From an uncultured Eubacterium sp. (GTDB taxonomy: Bacteria; Bacillota; Clostridia; Lachnospirales; Lachnospiraceae), in the NCBI GenBank assembly GCA_945910225.1, contig CAMDYG010000025.1, positions 1-37,345 on the forward strand: a stretch of 37,345 bases of DNA, read 5' to 3'. The notes beneath the pieces are model-generated. The model was given only the letters and a program-made list of their open reading frames with translations, did no database searches and had not been told where the DNA came from. Below are positions 1-9,923 of this stretch, in pieces. A program made the position numbers and the translations under genes. Each line of letters begins with the position of its first letter. The first letter of the stretch is position 1.

Positions 1-133
1 TATGCGCATTCACATAATCAGAATTTATACGCTGTCTTCTTAATAATATCAATACAAATAATCATTTTCAAGAAGAAATTACCTATATTTTACATCATGC
101 TTACATATTCTACATAAACACCAAAAATACCAA

Positions 134-161
134 TTGCGATTTGATTTTGTTTATGTATAAT
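134..161 (+). promoter_or_regulatory. Putative sigma-A promoter of the PHP phosphatase gene
   Basis: A -35-like TTGCGA (134-139) and a perfect -10 TATAAT (156-161) are 16 bases apart. Transcription would start near 168, about 50 bases before the ATG at 218. The upstream 1-133 region is AT-rich and shows no gene. Confidence 0.5.
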
Positions 162-217
162 GTATATTGACATTTAAACATAAAGGTGTAATTAACAGCA
201 AAGGAAGGACAGGCATC

Positions 218-1027
218 ATGATTTTATCTGATTATCATATACACACATGTTTTTCTTCGGATTCTGAACAGGATCCTGAAGCAGTCATCCAGAAAGCTAT
301 CCAGTCTGGCTTCAGGCATATATGTTTTACGGATCACAATGACTTTGACGCCCCACCTGAAGACGGAAAAGAAATGTTTAATCTCGACTTCGCAGGATAT
401 CTTAAGTATTTCCAGAATATAAAAGAAAAATACAGTCATAATATCAACATACATATTGGAGTTGAACAGGGACTTATGAGAAGCGTTGCAGACAGAGTTA
501 ACGCTTATGACAATGACAAAAGCCTTGATTTTATCATCGGCTCATCACATCTTGTATATGGAGAAGATCCATATTACCCTGAATTCTGGGGAAAATATTC
601 TATCAAAGATACAGTAGCCGCTTATTATGAAAGTATTCTTGACAACCTTAACTGCTGTGAGAATTTTGATGTATACGGACACCTTGATTACATTGCTCGT
701 TATATTCCTGATAAATCCTACCAGTACAGATGGAATGATTATAACGACCTTATTCATGATATTTTAAAGAGACTTATTGAAAAAGGAAAAGGTATTGAAA
801 TCAATACTGCCGGACTTAAATACGGCATTCCAGAGCCTAACCCATGCTTTGACATTGTTAAAATGTATCACGATCTTGGTGGCGAAATAATTACCATCGG
901 ATCCGATGCTCACGAAGAAAAGTATCTTGCGTACAAATTTGATATAATTCCTGATATGCTTGCTAATGCAGGATTTAACTATTACACAATATTCAGCAAA
1001 AGAAAGCCTGAATTTATAAAGTTATAA
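218..1027 (+). CDS. PHP-domain phosphatase, histidinol-phosphatase (HisJ/HisK) family
   Basis: A 269-residue soluble protein of the PHP metallo-phosphoesterase superfamily. The best match is the monofunctional histidinol-phosphatase family, which removes phosphate from L-histidinol phosphate in histidine synthesis. Visible metal-binding motifs, in order, are DYHIHT near residue 5, FTDHND near 38, GVEQG, SSHLV, YGHLDY and IGSDAH near the C-terminus, which is the full PHP set. An in-frame ATG exists upstream at 167, but AAGGAAGG at 201-208 sits 9 bases before the ATG at 218, and the protein then begins right at the first motif. The gene stands alone, with its own promoter and a following hairpin terminator. 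No other his gene is in the window, so it could also act on another phosphoester. The family is certain; the exact substrate is inferred. Confidence 0.85.
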   Translation: MILSDYHIHTCFSSDSEQDPEAVIQKAIQSGFRHICFTDHNDFDAPPEDGKEMFNLDFAGYLKYFQNIKEKYSHNINIHIGVEQGLMRSVADRVNAYDNDKSLDFIIGSSHLVYGEDPYYPEFWGKYSIKDTVAAYYESILDNLNCCENFDVYGHLDYIARYIPDKSYQYRWNDYNDLIHDILKRLIEKGKGIEINTAGLKYGIPEPNPCFDIVKMYHDLGGEIITIGSDAHEEKYLAYKFDIIPDMLANAGFNYYTIFSKRKPEFIKL

Positions 1028-1034
1028 AGCAAAT

Positions 1035-1068
1035 CAGCTGCACATTGAGTTGTCTCAACATGCAGCTG
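1035..1068. terminator. Bidirectional hairpin terminator
   Basis: Perfect arms CAGCTGCA (1035-1042) and TGCAGCTG (1061-1068) enclose an inner TTGAG/CTCAA stem. It lies 7 bases after the phosphatase stop and 11 bases beyond the stop of the opposing glucosidase gene. It probably ends both convergent transcripts, although the T-tracts are short. Confidence 0.65.
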
Positions 1069-1079
1069 TTTATTCACAT

Positions 1080-2390
1080 TTATATATTTTTATATATTCT
1101 GAAGCTGTATGCAGGAAGTTCTATCTTTCCAGATAAATCCTCACTTTCCCCAGTTATCAGATTAACTGCTGTGGCACATTCTGTATCCAGATATGCGGTA
1201 TAAGGATTGTTGTCTGCATTAATTGCAACCAAGATCTTCTCTCCATCACATTCTCTCTTAAAGACATATTGTCTGTTAGTAAGCAGCTTCTTAGTGTAAT
1301 CTCCATAGCATAGTGCCCTGCAGCCATGATATGCCCTGCTTATATTGCTGATTGTTTCTGTAAGTTCATTATATTCCGGCTTATCAAATGCAGGTCTGAG
1401 TATATTATCATTATCTCCGCCTTTAACAGCCTCGCTTCCCCACTCACTTCCATAATATATACATGGAATACCCGGCATTCCAAACATAAGCGCATATATC
1501 AGAGGAAGATGTTCTTTAACATTAAGCACACTTGCTATCCTTGAGACATCATGATTATCAACAAATGTAAAAAGATGCTTTCCTGTGTACAGGCACCATG
1601 GTTCTTTACCATACTGTCTTTCTATGCTGTGTGCAATTTCAAACATATTCATAGAATTAAAACTTGAATATAACCCCTTATAACACTCGTAGTTAGTGGC
1701 ACTATGAAGCATTTCATCATTGACTATCTGATTATAATCTCCATGAAGCATTTCTCCTACAAGAAAGAAGTCCTTCTTCATTCTGTCTGTTTCATATCTT
1801 AAACGCTTCATAAAACCCCTGTTAAGACAATATGCAACATCCAGCCGGATTCCATCTATATCAAACTCGTTGATCCATCCACGAACCGATTCTATAAGAT
1901 AATCAACGACCTCAGGATTGTTAAGATTTAACTTCACAAGATTATAATATCCTTCCCAGCCCTCATACCAGAATCCGTCATTATATGGTGAATCTCCATC
2001 AAAGTTTATATTAAACCAGTCCTTGTATTGTGATTCCCATTTTTTCAGGCAGACATCCTTAAATGCGAAAAAGCCTCTTCCTACATGGTTGAACACACCA
2101 TCTATGATAACTTTTATTTCATTATTATGGAGAGTCTTAACAAGTCTTACAAAATCGTCGTTAGTTCCAATTCTTTTATCTATAAGTCTGTAATCTCTTG
2201 TATCATATCCATGATAGTCACTTTCAAATAATGGTGAAAAATATACAGCATCTACGCCCGTCTTCTTAAGATGTGGTATCCAGCCTTCCAGTTCAGATAT
2301 ACACCTTCTCATAACTCCATCATTATCTCTTAACCCGTCGCAAAATCCTAATGGATACACCTGATAAAAAACAGCTTCGTCATACCACAT
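1080..2390 (-). CDS. GH13 alpha-amylase-family glucosidase/maltodextrin hydrolase
   Basis: A 436-residue glycoside hydrolase of family 13, a retaining enzyme acting on alpha-glucans or maltodextrins. The four conserved regions are present: DGVFNH (residues 97-102), GIRLDVA with nucleophile Asp184, VGEM with acid/base Glu213, and FVDNHD with the stabilising Asp281. It has no signal peptide and no N-terminal CBM34-type domain, so it is probably a compact cytoplasmic cyclomaltodextrinase/neopullulanase/oligo-glucosidase that degrades imported oligosaccharides. A GGAGG lies 8 bases before the ATG. It follows the cysteine desulfurase gene by 67 bases on the same strand and may be read with it, though the two functions are unrelated. 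Exact specificity cannot be read from the sequence. Confidence 0.88.
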   Translation of the reverse strand: MWYDEAVFYQVYPLGFCDGLRDNDGVMRRCISELEGWIPHLKKTGVDAVYFSPLFESDYHGYDTRDYRLIDKRIGTNDDFVRLVKTLHNNEIKVIIDGVFNHVGRGFFAFKDVCLKKWESQYKDWFNINFDGDSPYNDGFWYEGWEGYYNLVKLNLNNPEVVDYLIESVRGWINEFDIDGIRLDVAYCLNRGFMKRLRYETDRMKKDFFLVGEMLHGDYNQIVNDEMLHSATNYECYKGLYSSFNSMNMFEIAHSIERQYGKEPWCLYTGKHLFTFVDNHDVSRIASVLNVKEHLPLIYALMFGMPGIPCIYYGSEWGSEAVKGGDNDNILRPAFDKPEYNELTETISNISRAYHGCRALCYGDYTKKLLTNRQYVFKRECDGEKILVAINADNNPYTAYLDTECATAVNLITGESEDLSGKIELPAYSFRIYKNI

Positions 2391-2457
2391 AATCCCAACC
2401 TCCGTAATTTTCTGTTTTTAAGCATATTTTACCCAATTACATATCTATTAGCATATG

Positions 2458-3588
2458 TTACATAAGTTCCCTCAACCTGGCAACATCCTTTTTAATACAT
2501 TCTACCACATAATCTGCCTCAACATGCGTTATTGTGTGATTAATTGTAAGCCGCAGTGAACTCTCTGCAAGATTATTATCCAGACCTATTGCAAGAAGTA
2601 CATGTGATGGATTTCCTGTTCCTGATGTACACGCTGAACCTGCCGATGCGCATATTCCCTGTTTATTGAGCATAACAACAAGCATACCGCCATTAACATA
2701 TTGAAAACTGAAATTCATATTTCCCGTAACTCTCTTATCCCTGTCTCCATTAAGTCTTGAATGCGGCACCTCTCTTAGTATTCTTTTAATCATATAATCA
2801 GATATTTTCTTTTCCTGCCTTGCTCTTTCTTTTAATGTGTCATACGCAATTCTTGCAGCAATTCCAAGTCCCACTATTCCTGCAACATTCTCTGTTCCAG
2901 CCCTGCATCCTGATTCCTGTCCTCCTCCATGCATATACGACACTGGTCTTGCACCTTTAACATATAAAAATCCAACTCCCTTCGGACCACATATTTTATG
3001 TGCACTGACATTAAGATAATCCACTCCAAGTTTCTTAACATCTATATCAATATGTCCAAATGCCGCAACAGCATCTGTATGCACCTTCGCACCACATTCC
3101 TTTGCTGCTTTGCACACCTCGGCAACCGGCTGGATTGTTCCAATCTCATTATTAGCAAGCATAACAGAAATCAAAAATGTGTCTGCTGTTACCAGCTTTT
3201 TTAACTCATCAAGCTTTACAATCCCCATTTCATCAACTGGTACATATGAAAGTCCATATCCACGCCTGTTAAGCCACAATGCTGATTCTGTCACAGCCTT
3301 ATGTTCTATGCTGCTTATAATTATATGTCCGCCATCACGTTCAAGACTCTCAGCTTTTACCGCCCAGTTATCTCCTTCAGTTCCTCCTGAAGTAAAAAAT
3401 ATTTCATCTTTATCCGCATTTATTATATCCGCAATTATCATTCTCGACTCTTCAACTGCATTCCTCGCTCTCTCAGAAAGCCTGTATACACCTGACGGGT
3501 TTCCATAATCACTTACAAGATACGGAAGCATTTCCTCCACAACTTTCCTGTTAATTGCCGTTGTTGCCGCATTGTCCATATATATCAT
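2458..3588 (-). CDS. Cysteine desulfurase, NifS/IscS type
   Basis: A 376-residue PLP-dependent class V aminotransferase-fold enzyme that takes sulfur from cysteine and passes it as a persulfide to Fe-S or thio-modification acceptors. Features visible are MDNAATT at the N-terminus, TSGGTEGDN (66-74), HTDAV (170-174), the PLP lysine in SAHKICGPKG (Lys198), and a catalytic Cys320 in the extended loop GSACTSG, typical of group I NifS/IscS enzymes. One oddity is that the usual DAVQ is DAVA here (Ala175), so the glutamine that normally contacts PLP is missing. No iscU, thiI or mnmA lies next to it, so the acceptor is unknown. AGGACGG precedes the ATG by 8 bases, and MIYM offers a second start 9 bases downstream. 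Confidence 0.9.
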   Translation of the reverse strand: MIYMDNAATTAINRKVVEEMLPYLVSDYGNPSGVYRLSERARNAVEESRMIIADIINADKDEIFFTSGGTEGDNWAVKAESLERDGGHIIISSIEHKAVTESALWLNRRGYGLSYVPVDEMGIVKLDELKKLVTADTFLISVMLANNEIGTIQPVAEVCKAAKECGAKVHTDAVAAFGHIDIDVKKLGVDYLNVSAHKICGPKGVGFLYVKGARPVSYMHGGGQESGCRAGTENVAGIVGLGIAARIAYDTLKERARQEKKISDYMIKRILREVPHSRLNGDRDKRVTGNMNFSFQYVNGGMLVVMLNKQGICASAGSACTSGTGNPSHVLLAIGLDNNLAESSLRLTINHTITHVEADYVVECIKKDVARLRELM

Positions 3589-3618
3589 CTATAATTCCGT
3601 CCTGTATTTCCTTATAAT

Positions 3619-3648
3619 ATTATATTCTCCCAGAACATATAATGTTAA
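3619..3648 (-). promoter_or_regulatory. Putative promoter of the cysteine desulfurase gene
   Basis: On the minus strand, TTAACA (3643-3648) and TATAAT (3619-3624) are separated by 18 bases. The -10 lies about 30 bases before the ATG at 3588. A plus-strand TATAAT at 3638-3643 for the divergent flippase gene overlaps this promoter, so the two genes may compete for polymerase. Confidence 0.5.
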
Positions 3649-3671
3649 CAAGTTAAAATGTGGATATATAT

Positions 3672-5177
3672 ATGAAAAACAATTTTTCTCTAAAAGGCGG
3701 TATCTTTAAATCCGCCATAATACTCACAGTTGCAGGTGTTCTCACAAGACTTCTTGGTTTCTTTTACAGAATACTGCTCACTCAATATACAGGTTCTACA
3801 GGTGTCGGCTTGTTCCAGATGTGCATGCCTCTGGCTGCTTTAGCTTTTGCTGTGTGCTGCAGTGGTTTTTCTATTTCTGTATCCAGATATTCTGCATCCT
3901 CACCTTCTCTGAAATGGCTCTTATGTGCCCTTAAAATTTCTCTTTCACTTTCTATATCTGTAATGATTATTCTGCTTGCCGGAAGCGGATTCATCGCTAA
4001 ACATATATTTATGGAAATGCGTTGTATGAACATCATCCGCATAATTGCCATATCACTGCCCTTTATGTGTATGCATAACTGTATATCCAGCTATTACTAT
4101 AGCCAGAAAGAATCTTTTCTTCCTGCATCATCACAACTCATAGAACAATTGGTCCGCATATCTGTCATTATCATATATGTGTGCTTCAATAATTCATCTG
4201 TTATTTCAATCGCAGATGCCGTAACCGGTAATATATGGGGTGAATTGTTTGCCGGCTTATACTGTGCAATTCCTCTTCTTATACGATGCCGGCATAATAA
4301 AAAAATGACTCACAGCCTGGCAGCTTCTTTCTATGACTATACTGCTTTAATCCGGTATGCCCTTCCTGTAAATGCCAATCAGACAATCCTGCATCTTCTT
4401 GAGGGTGCAGAAGCAATTCTGATTCCAGCCATACTCTGTATGCATGGTTTTCCCAAAGACTCAGCAATAAGCCAGTTCGGAATTCTGACTGGGATGGCTC
4501 TTCCACTTGTATTATTTCCATGCACCGCAGCTAATTCATTTGCTTTAATGCTGCTGCCAAAAATATCTGACGAAAGTACTAACTCCTCATCTGACAATCT
4601 GGCTCTGACTGTCCGCCGTACAGTTTCACTCTGTCTCAGTCTTGGTATAATAAGCACATTTCTATTTATTAATTATGGTGCAAGGCTTGGTGCAATAATG
4701 TTCCATGAAGAGTCAGTCTATCTGTACACCTGTATTCTTTCATGGTTATGTCCTTTTTTATACCTTAAAATAAGCCTCACAAGTGTAACTAACGGATTGG
4801 GATATACAACCCTCACATTTTTTATTAATATTACAGGTATAATAATCAGACTGGTATGTGTATTTGCTTTAATTCCAAATCTTGGAATATCGGGTTATCT
4901 GTATGGTGTTCTTATCAGCAACATATGTGTCAGTCTGTTATATATTGTAAGCATATACAAAAAAATCGGAATACAGCCTGATCCTTTCGCCAACATCATT
5001 GTTCCTGCATGTATTGGCATTATTTCAATATTTTCTTCCAAAATACTTACCCGTATTATATTCTCGCATATATTAAATAAAGCAGGAGAATGTATTCCCC
5101 TGCTTACCGGTGCAGCAATCTGCTGCATTGTATATATACTGCTTTTTATTCATGAACAATCGGAGCAACATTCTTAA
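3672..5177 (+). CDS. SpoVB/MATE-like polysaccharide flippase
   Basis: About 501 residues, almost wholly hydrophobic, with an estimated 12-14 membrane segments, close in length to B. subtilis SpoVB (MOP exporter superfamily). The N-terminus (FSLKGGIFKSAIILTVAGV, then TRLLGFFYRI and TGSTGVGLFQM) is the characteristic start of the SpoVB/YtgP group, which flips lipid-linked sugars. SpoVB itself is needed for spore cortex formation. The ATG at 3672 puts the LKG motif at the usual distance from the start; a GTG at 3660 in the same frame is the alternative. Neither has a clear Shine-Dalgarno sequence, and the nearest -10 (3638-3643) would leave a leader of only 10-20 bases. The 3' end overlaps the opposing small gene by 32 bases. 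A sporulation role is inferred from similarity only. Confidence 0.8.
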   Translation: MKNNFSLKGGIFKSAIILTVAGVLTRLLGFFYRILLTQYTGSTGVGLFQMCMPLAALAFAVCCSGFSISVSRYSASSPSLKWLLCALKISLSLSISVMIILLAGSGFIAKHIFMEMRCMNIIRIIAISLPFMCMHNCISSYYYSQKESFLPASSQLIEQLVRISVIIIYVCFNNSSVISIADAVTGNIWGELFAGLYCAIPLLIRCRHNKKMTHSLAASFYDYTALIRYALPVNANQTILHLLEGAEAILIPAILCMHGFPKDSAISQFGILTGMALPLVLFPCTAANSFALMLLPKISDESTNSSSDNLALTVRRTVSLCLSLGIISTFLFINYGARLGAIMFHEESVYLYTCILSWLCPFLYLKISLTSVTNGLGYTTLTFFINITGIIIRLVCVFALIPNLGISGYLYGVLISNICVSLLYIVSIYKKIGIQPDPFANIIVPACIGIISIFSSKILTRIIFSHILNKAGECIPLLTGAAICCIVYILLFIHEQSEQHS

Positions 5178-5463
5178 TAGAAGGCGCATCTTTCCAATAA
5201 TCTATTCTTGTTTCGTACTGCTGCCTTATCCACTCAATGGCAGCCAGACGGCCTTCTTCTGTCATGTCAAACTCCTCGCTCGTCTTGTCTTCTTCTTTAA
5301 CCGCACATGATGCATATGGACCTCTCCATACAGTTGCACACAGCCGTATATCTGGTTTCTCTCCTACCGGCATAATTATATATCTCATTCCTTCATGCTG
5401 ACCGCTGTATCTGCCTTTGTATTTAAAGAAATTAAGCGGCATTATTCCTTCTGGATCAATCAT
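5146..5463 (-). CDS. Conserved small protein of unknown function (105 aa)
   Basis: A soluble, charged protein of 105 residues with no membrane segment or cysteine motif. Its pattern, a short basic/aromatic N-terminus (FFKYKGRYSGQHEGMRYI), then LCATVWRGPYA, then an acidic stretch and a terminal helix EEGRLAAIEWIRQQYE, resembles small uncharacterised proteins common in Lachnospiraceae (recalled, not searched). Its ATG overlaps the end of the upstream membrane-protein gene by 8 bases, indicating translational coupling, and GAAGG lies about 8 bases upstream. Its 3' end runs 32 bases into the opposing flippase gene. No function can be assigned. Confidence 0.7.
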   Translation of the reverse strand: MIDPEGIMPLNFFKYKGRYSGQHEGMRYIIMPVGEKPDIRLCATVWRGPYASCAVKEEDKTSEEFDMTEEGRLAAIEWIRQQYETRIDYWKDAPSIKNVAPIVHE

Positions 5464-5932
5464 TGCTATTACCTTCTACACCATTAGTTTCTTTTATAAG
5501 CTTCTCATTGTAAAATGCTCCTGCAAGATACATAACTCCTATTATTACAGGAAGGCATATCAGTACAAGTGTATTGCCAGTCAAGCCATACTTAGATACA
5601 GCAAATACTATTACCAGATCTATCGCTCCCGCAATTGACATAACAATTCCGTATACTTTTATTCTTCTTGCCGCACCGGTATCACCTATATTTGTCATAC
5701 CATAAAATCCGGCGACGACAAAATATATTCCTTCTATAATTACCGCAATAAATGCCACATTAAGCAACTTAACAACTGTATACAGTGCTCTTCCTTCCTC
5801 ACTTGAAGAGAACGAATAAAGTTCTGACATTATATAGAATGCATAAAATGCCATTATAATTCCAATTGTTATTGCCAGCATTGATGCCAGCTTAAGTATC
5901 CTGCACTTTGGCTTTTCAGTTACTACGCTCAT
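5456..5932 (-). CDS. Small four-helix integral membrane protein of unknown function
   Basis: A 158-residue protein with four predicted membrane segments at about residues 15-35, 55-78, 92-112 and 120-142, and short polar termini. No enzyme motif is visible. It starts 12 bases after the metA stop with a strong AAGGAGA site, and its end overlaps the next gene by 8 bases, so metA, this gene and the 105-residue gene form one translationally coupled tail. It could be a minor transporter-like or accessory membrane protein, but nothing in the sequence decides this. Confidence 0.7.
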   Translation of the reverse strand: MSVVTEKPKCRILKLASMLAITIGIIMAFYAFYIMSELYSFSSSEEGRALYTVVKLLNVAFIAVIIEGIYFVVAGFYGMTNIGDTGAARRIKVYGIVMSIAGAIDLVIVFAVSKYGLTGNTLVLICLPVIIGVMYLAGAFYNEKLIKETNGVEGNSND

Positions 5933-5944
5933 GTTGATATCTCC

Positions 5945-6877
5945 TTAAATACAATAATTATCATAACTCTCATTAAGGTCATAAGGAGTTATCTGGTATA
6001 CATAGTAGTTCAGCCAGTTAGTGTAAAGATTATTAGCATGGCTTCTCCATGAAAGAAGAGGCTTTCTGTTGCAGTCATCTTCCGGATAATAATTAACTGG
6101 GAGTTCAGGCTCAATACCTTTGTCATAATCTCTCTTATATTCCTGGTCCAATGTGAATCTGTCATATTCAGGATGACCCATAACAAATATTTCTTTGCCA
6201 CCATCTCCTAATACAATATATATACCGGCTTCATCAGAATCTGCAAGTACCTTAAGTCTTGGATTATCAAGTATCTGCTTCCTGTTAGCCTCTGTATATC
6301 TTGAATGTGGTGCCATAAAGATATCATCAAATCCTCTTACCAGTGGTTCTTTACGATTCATTACTCTGTGTGAATATACACCAGACAGTTTCTTCTTAAG
6401 CAGATCCTTTTTTACTCCATAATGATAATATAACCCTGCCTGGGCTCCCCAGCATATATGGATTGTAGATGTAACATGTCTCTTGGACCATTCCATAACA
6501 GTTGTAAGCTCATCCCAATAATTAACCTCTTCAAAATCAAGCTTTTCAACCGGAGCTCCTGTTATAATCATACCATCATAATTGTTATTCTTGATTTCTT
6601 CAAATGTCTGGTAAAACTTCTTAATATGAGATGCAGATGTATTCTTAGAAACATGTGTCGACATCTGTAAAAATGTCACATCTATCTGTAATGGTGTATT
6701 GGATAAGCCTCTTAAAAGCTGAAGTTCTGTATCCTGCTTAATAGGCATCAGATTGAGAATAACAATCTCCAACGGACGTATATTCTGTGATATAGCCCTG
6801 TACTCATCCATAACAAATATATTCTCTTCCTCTAATTCCGCCTTAGCTGGCAAATCACTCTGTATTTTAATTGGCAT
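5945..6877 (-). CDS. metA: Homoserine O-acyltransferase MetA, predicted acetyl-CoA specific
   Basis: A 310-residue enzyme of the MetA family, which acylates homoserine as the first committed step of methionine synthesis. The catalytic triad is intact and in canonical numbering: Cys142 in HICWGAQAG, and His235 and Glu237 in [10 protein letters not shown]. Residue 111 is Glu ([11 protein letters not shown]). In Bacillus cereus MetA, Glu111 is known to select acetyl-CoA, whereas E. coli has Gly111 and uses succinyl-CoA. The product is therefore predicted to be O-acetylhomoserine despite the common name homoserine succinyltransferase. The gene has its own promoter overlapping the end of ligA, and AAGGAA precedes the ATG. 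No SAM riboswitch or S-box leader is visible in the 60-base gap. Confidence 0.95.
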   Translation of the reverse strand: MPIKIQSDLPAKAELEEENIFVMDEYRAISQNIRPLEIVILNLMPIKQDTELQLLRGLSNTPLQIDVTFLQMSTHVSKNTSASHIKKFYQTFEEIKNNNYDGMIITGAPVEKLDFEEVNYWDELTTVMEWSKRHVTSTIHICWGAQAGLYYHYGVKKDLLKKKLSGVYSHRVMNRKEPLVRGFDDIFMAPHSRYTEANRKQILDNPRLKVLADSDEAGIYIVLGDGGKEIFVMGHPEYDRFTLDQEYKRDYDKGIEPELPVNYYPEDDCNRKPLLSWRSHANNLYTNWLNYYVYQITPYDLNESYDNYCI

Positions 6878-6916
6878 ATCAATTCCTTCTTTCTGACCAT
6901 TAATATAAGTCTGTAT

Positions 6917-8968
<2,052 letters not shown>

Positions 8969-8980
8969 TTATATATTTTA

Positions 8981-9691
8981 TTATCTTTCTAACTGCTTAT
9001 TAAGCTTCTTCACTTCTTCATCTGTCAGTTTACGATATTGCCCGGTTTCAAGATCTCCCAGCTGCACATTCATAATACGGATTCTTGTAAGTTTTATTAC
9101 CTTATATCCAAGCTGGGCACACATACGTCTTATCTGCCTGTTCAATCCCTGGGTAAGAATAATTCTGAATGTCTTATCAGACACCTTAGTAACCTGACAT
9201 TTCTTGGTTGTTCTGTCCAGTTCCTTAATATACATACCTTGTGACATATTTCTTACAAATGTATCATCAATGCTTTTGTTAACTGTGACTATATATTCTT
9301 TCTCATGTCCATTAACTGACCTTAGTATCCCATCCATTAGAGCTCCATCATTTGTCAGTAATATAAGTCCGTCAGAGTCTTTATCCAGTCTTCCCACCGG
9401 ATATATTCTTTCATGATATGATATATAATCAACTATATTATTCTTTCCCTGTTTATCTGTTGTTGTACAGACAATTCCTACCGGCTTATTAAATGCCAGT
9501 ATTATCTTTTCAGGTGCTTTTCTTCTTACTATCTTACCATCTATAGATATTACACTATCATCATCTACCATAATTCCCATTACAGCAGTATTACCATCAA
9601 CTTTAATTCTTCCCTGCTCTATCATGCGGTCTGCCTCACGCCTTGAACACACACCATGAGCACTAAGATACTTATTAATACGTTCCTGCAT
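8981..9691 (-). CDS. rRNA pseudouridine synthase, RsuA/RluB/RluF family
   Basis: A 236-residue enzyme that isomerises specific uridines in rRNA. It has an N-terminal S4 RNA-binding domain (residues 1-50, RINKYLSAHGVCSRREAD) followed by the catalytic domain with VGRLDKDSDGLILLTNDG, where Asp103 is the catalytic aspartate, and the late motif GLNRQIRRMCAQLGY. The DKDSDGL variant and the overall length fit RluF best (23S rRNA), but RluB- or RsuA-like activity cannot be excluded. A GGAGG lies 4 bases before the ATG. A perfect 20-bp palindrome lies just upstream of the ribosome-binding site. It heads the block leading to ligA. Confidence 0.9.
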   Translation of the reverse strand: MQERINKYLSAHGVCSRREADRMIEQGRIKVDGNTAVMGIMVDDDSVISIDGKIVRRKAPEKIILAFNKPVGIVCTTTDKQGKNNIVDYISYHERIYPVGRLDKDSDGLILLTNDGALMDGILRSVNGHEKEYIVTVNKSIDDTFVRNMSQGMYIKELDRTTKKCQVTKVSDKTFRIILTQGLNRQIRRMCAQLGYKVIKLTRIRIMNVQLGDLETGQYRKLTDEEVKKLNKQLER

Positions 9692-9705
9692 ATATCCTCC
9701 TGCCC

Positions 9706-9725
9706 ATTCATAATATATTATGAAT
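9706..9725. repeat. Perfect 20-bp palindrome upstream of the pseudouridine synthase gene
   Basis: ATTCATAATA followed directly by TATTATGAAT forms a perfect palindrome with no spacer. It ends 5 bases before the GGAGG of the pseudouridine synthase gene, a position suited to an operator or a leader hairpin. No function is known. Confidence 0.5.
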
Positions 9726-9775
9726 GAATACGCATATGTATTAATATTAACAAAGAAATTTCTTTAATTCAATTG

Positions 9776-9804
9776 TTGCCAGTTTTATTTTAATAATGTA
9801 TATT
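9776..9804 (+). promoter_or_regulatory. Putative promoter of tRNA-Arg
   Basis: TTGCCA (9776-9781) and TATATT (9799-9804) are exactly 17 bases apart. Transcription would start near 9811, about 36 bases before the mature tRNA and right at a leader hairpin. Confidence 0.6.
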
Positions 9805-9810
9805 AAATAA

Positions 9811-9837
9811 GCGTACAGTTCATTAATATCTGTACGC
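9811..9837 (+). repeat. Hairpin in the 5' leader of pre-tRNA-Arg
   Basis: Perfect 8-bp arms GCGTACAG (9811-9818) and CTGTACGC (9830-9837) with an 11-base loop, ending 9 bases before the tRNA. It would form the very 5' end of the precursor and might influence RNase P processing. It is not followed by a T-tract, so it is not a terminator. Confidence 0.5.
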
Positions 9838-9846
9838 CATATTCAT

Positions 9847-9920
9847 GTACATGTAGCTCAGCTGGATAGAGCGTTCGCCTCCGGAGCGAAAGATCGTGGG
9901 TTCAAATCCCATCATGTACA
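9847..9920 (+). tRNA. tRNA-Arg (anticodon CCG)
   Basis: A 74-base cloverleaf. The acceptor arms GTACATG (9847-9853) and CATGTAC (9913-9919) pair perfectly with discriminator A9920. The D stem is GCTC/GAGC, and the anticodon stem is TTCGC/GCGAA around loop CTCCGGA, giving anticodon CCG at 9881-9883 (reads CGG). The T arm is GTGGG-TTCAAAT-CCCAT. CCA is not encoded, so it must be added after transcription. The opposing DUF5688-like gene stops only 3 bases beyond its 3' end. Confidence 0.97.
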
Positions 9921-9923
9921 TTC

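Noticed and set aside
1-133. Possible end of a gene at the left edge
   Set aside because: No frame with protein-like composition or ribosome-binding site could be supported on either strand.
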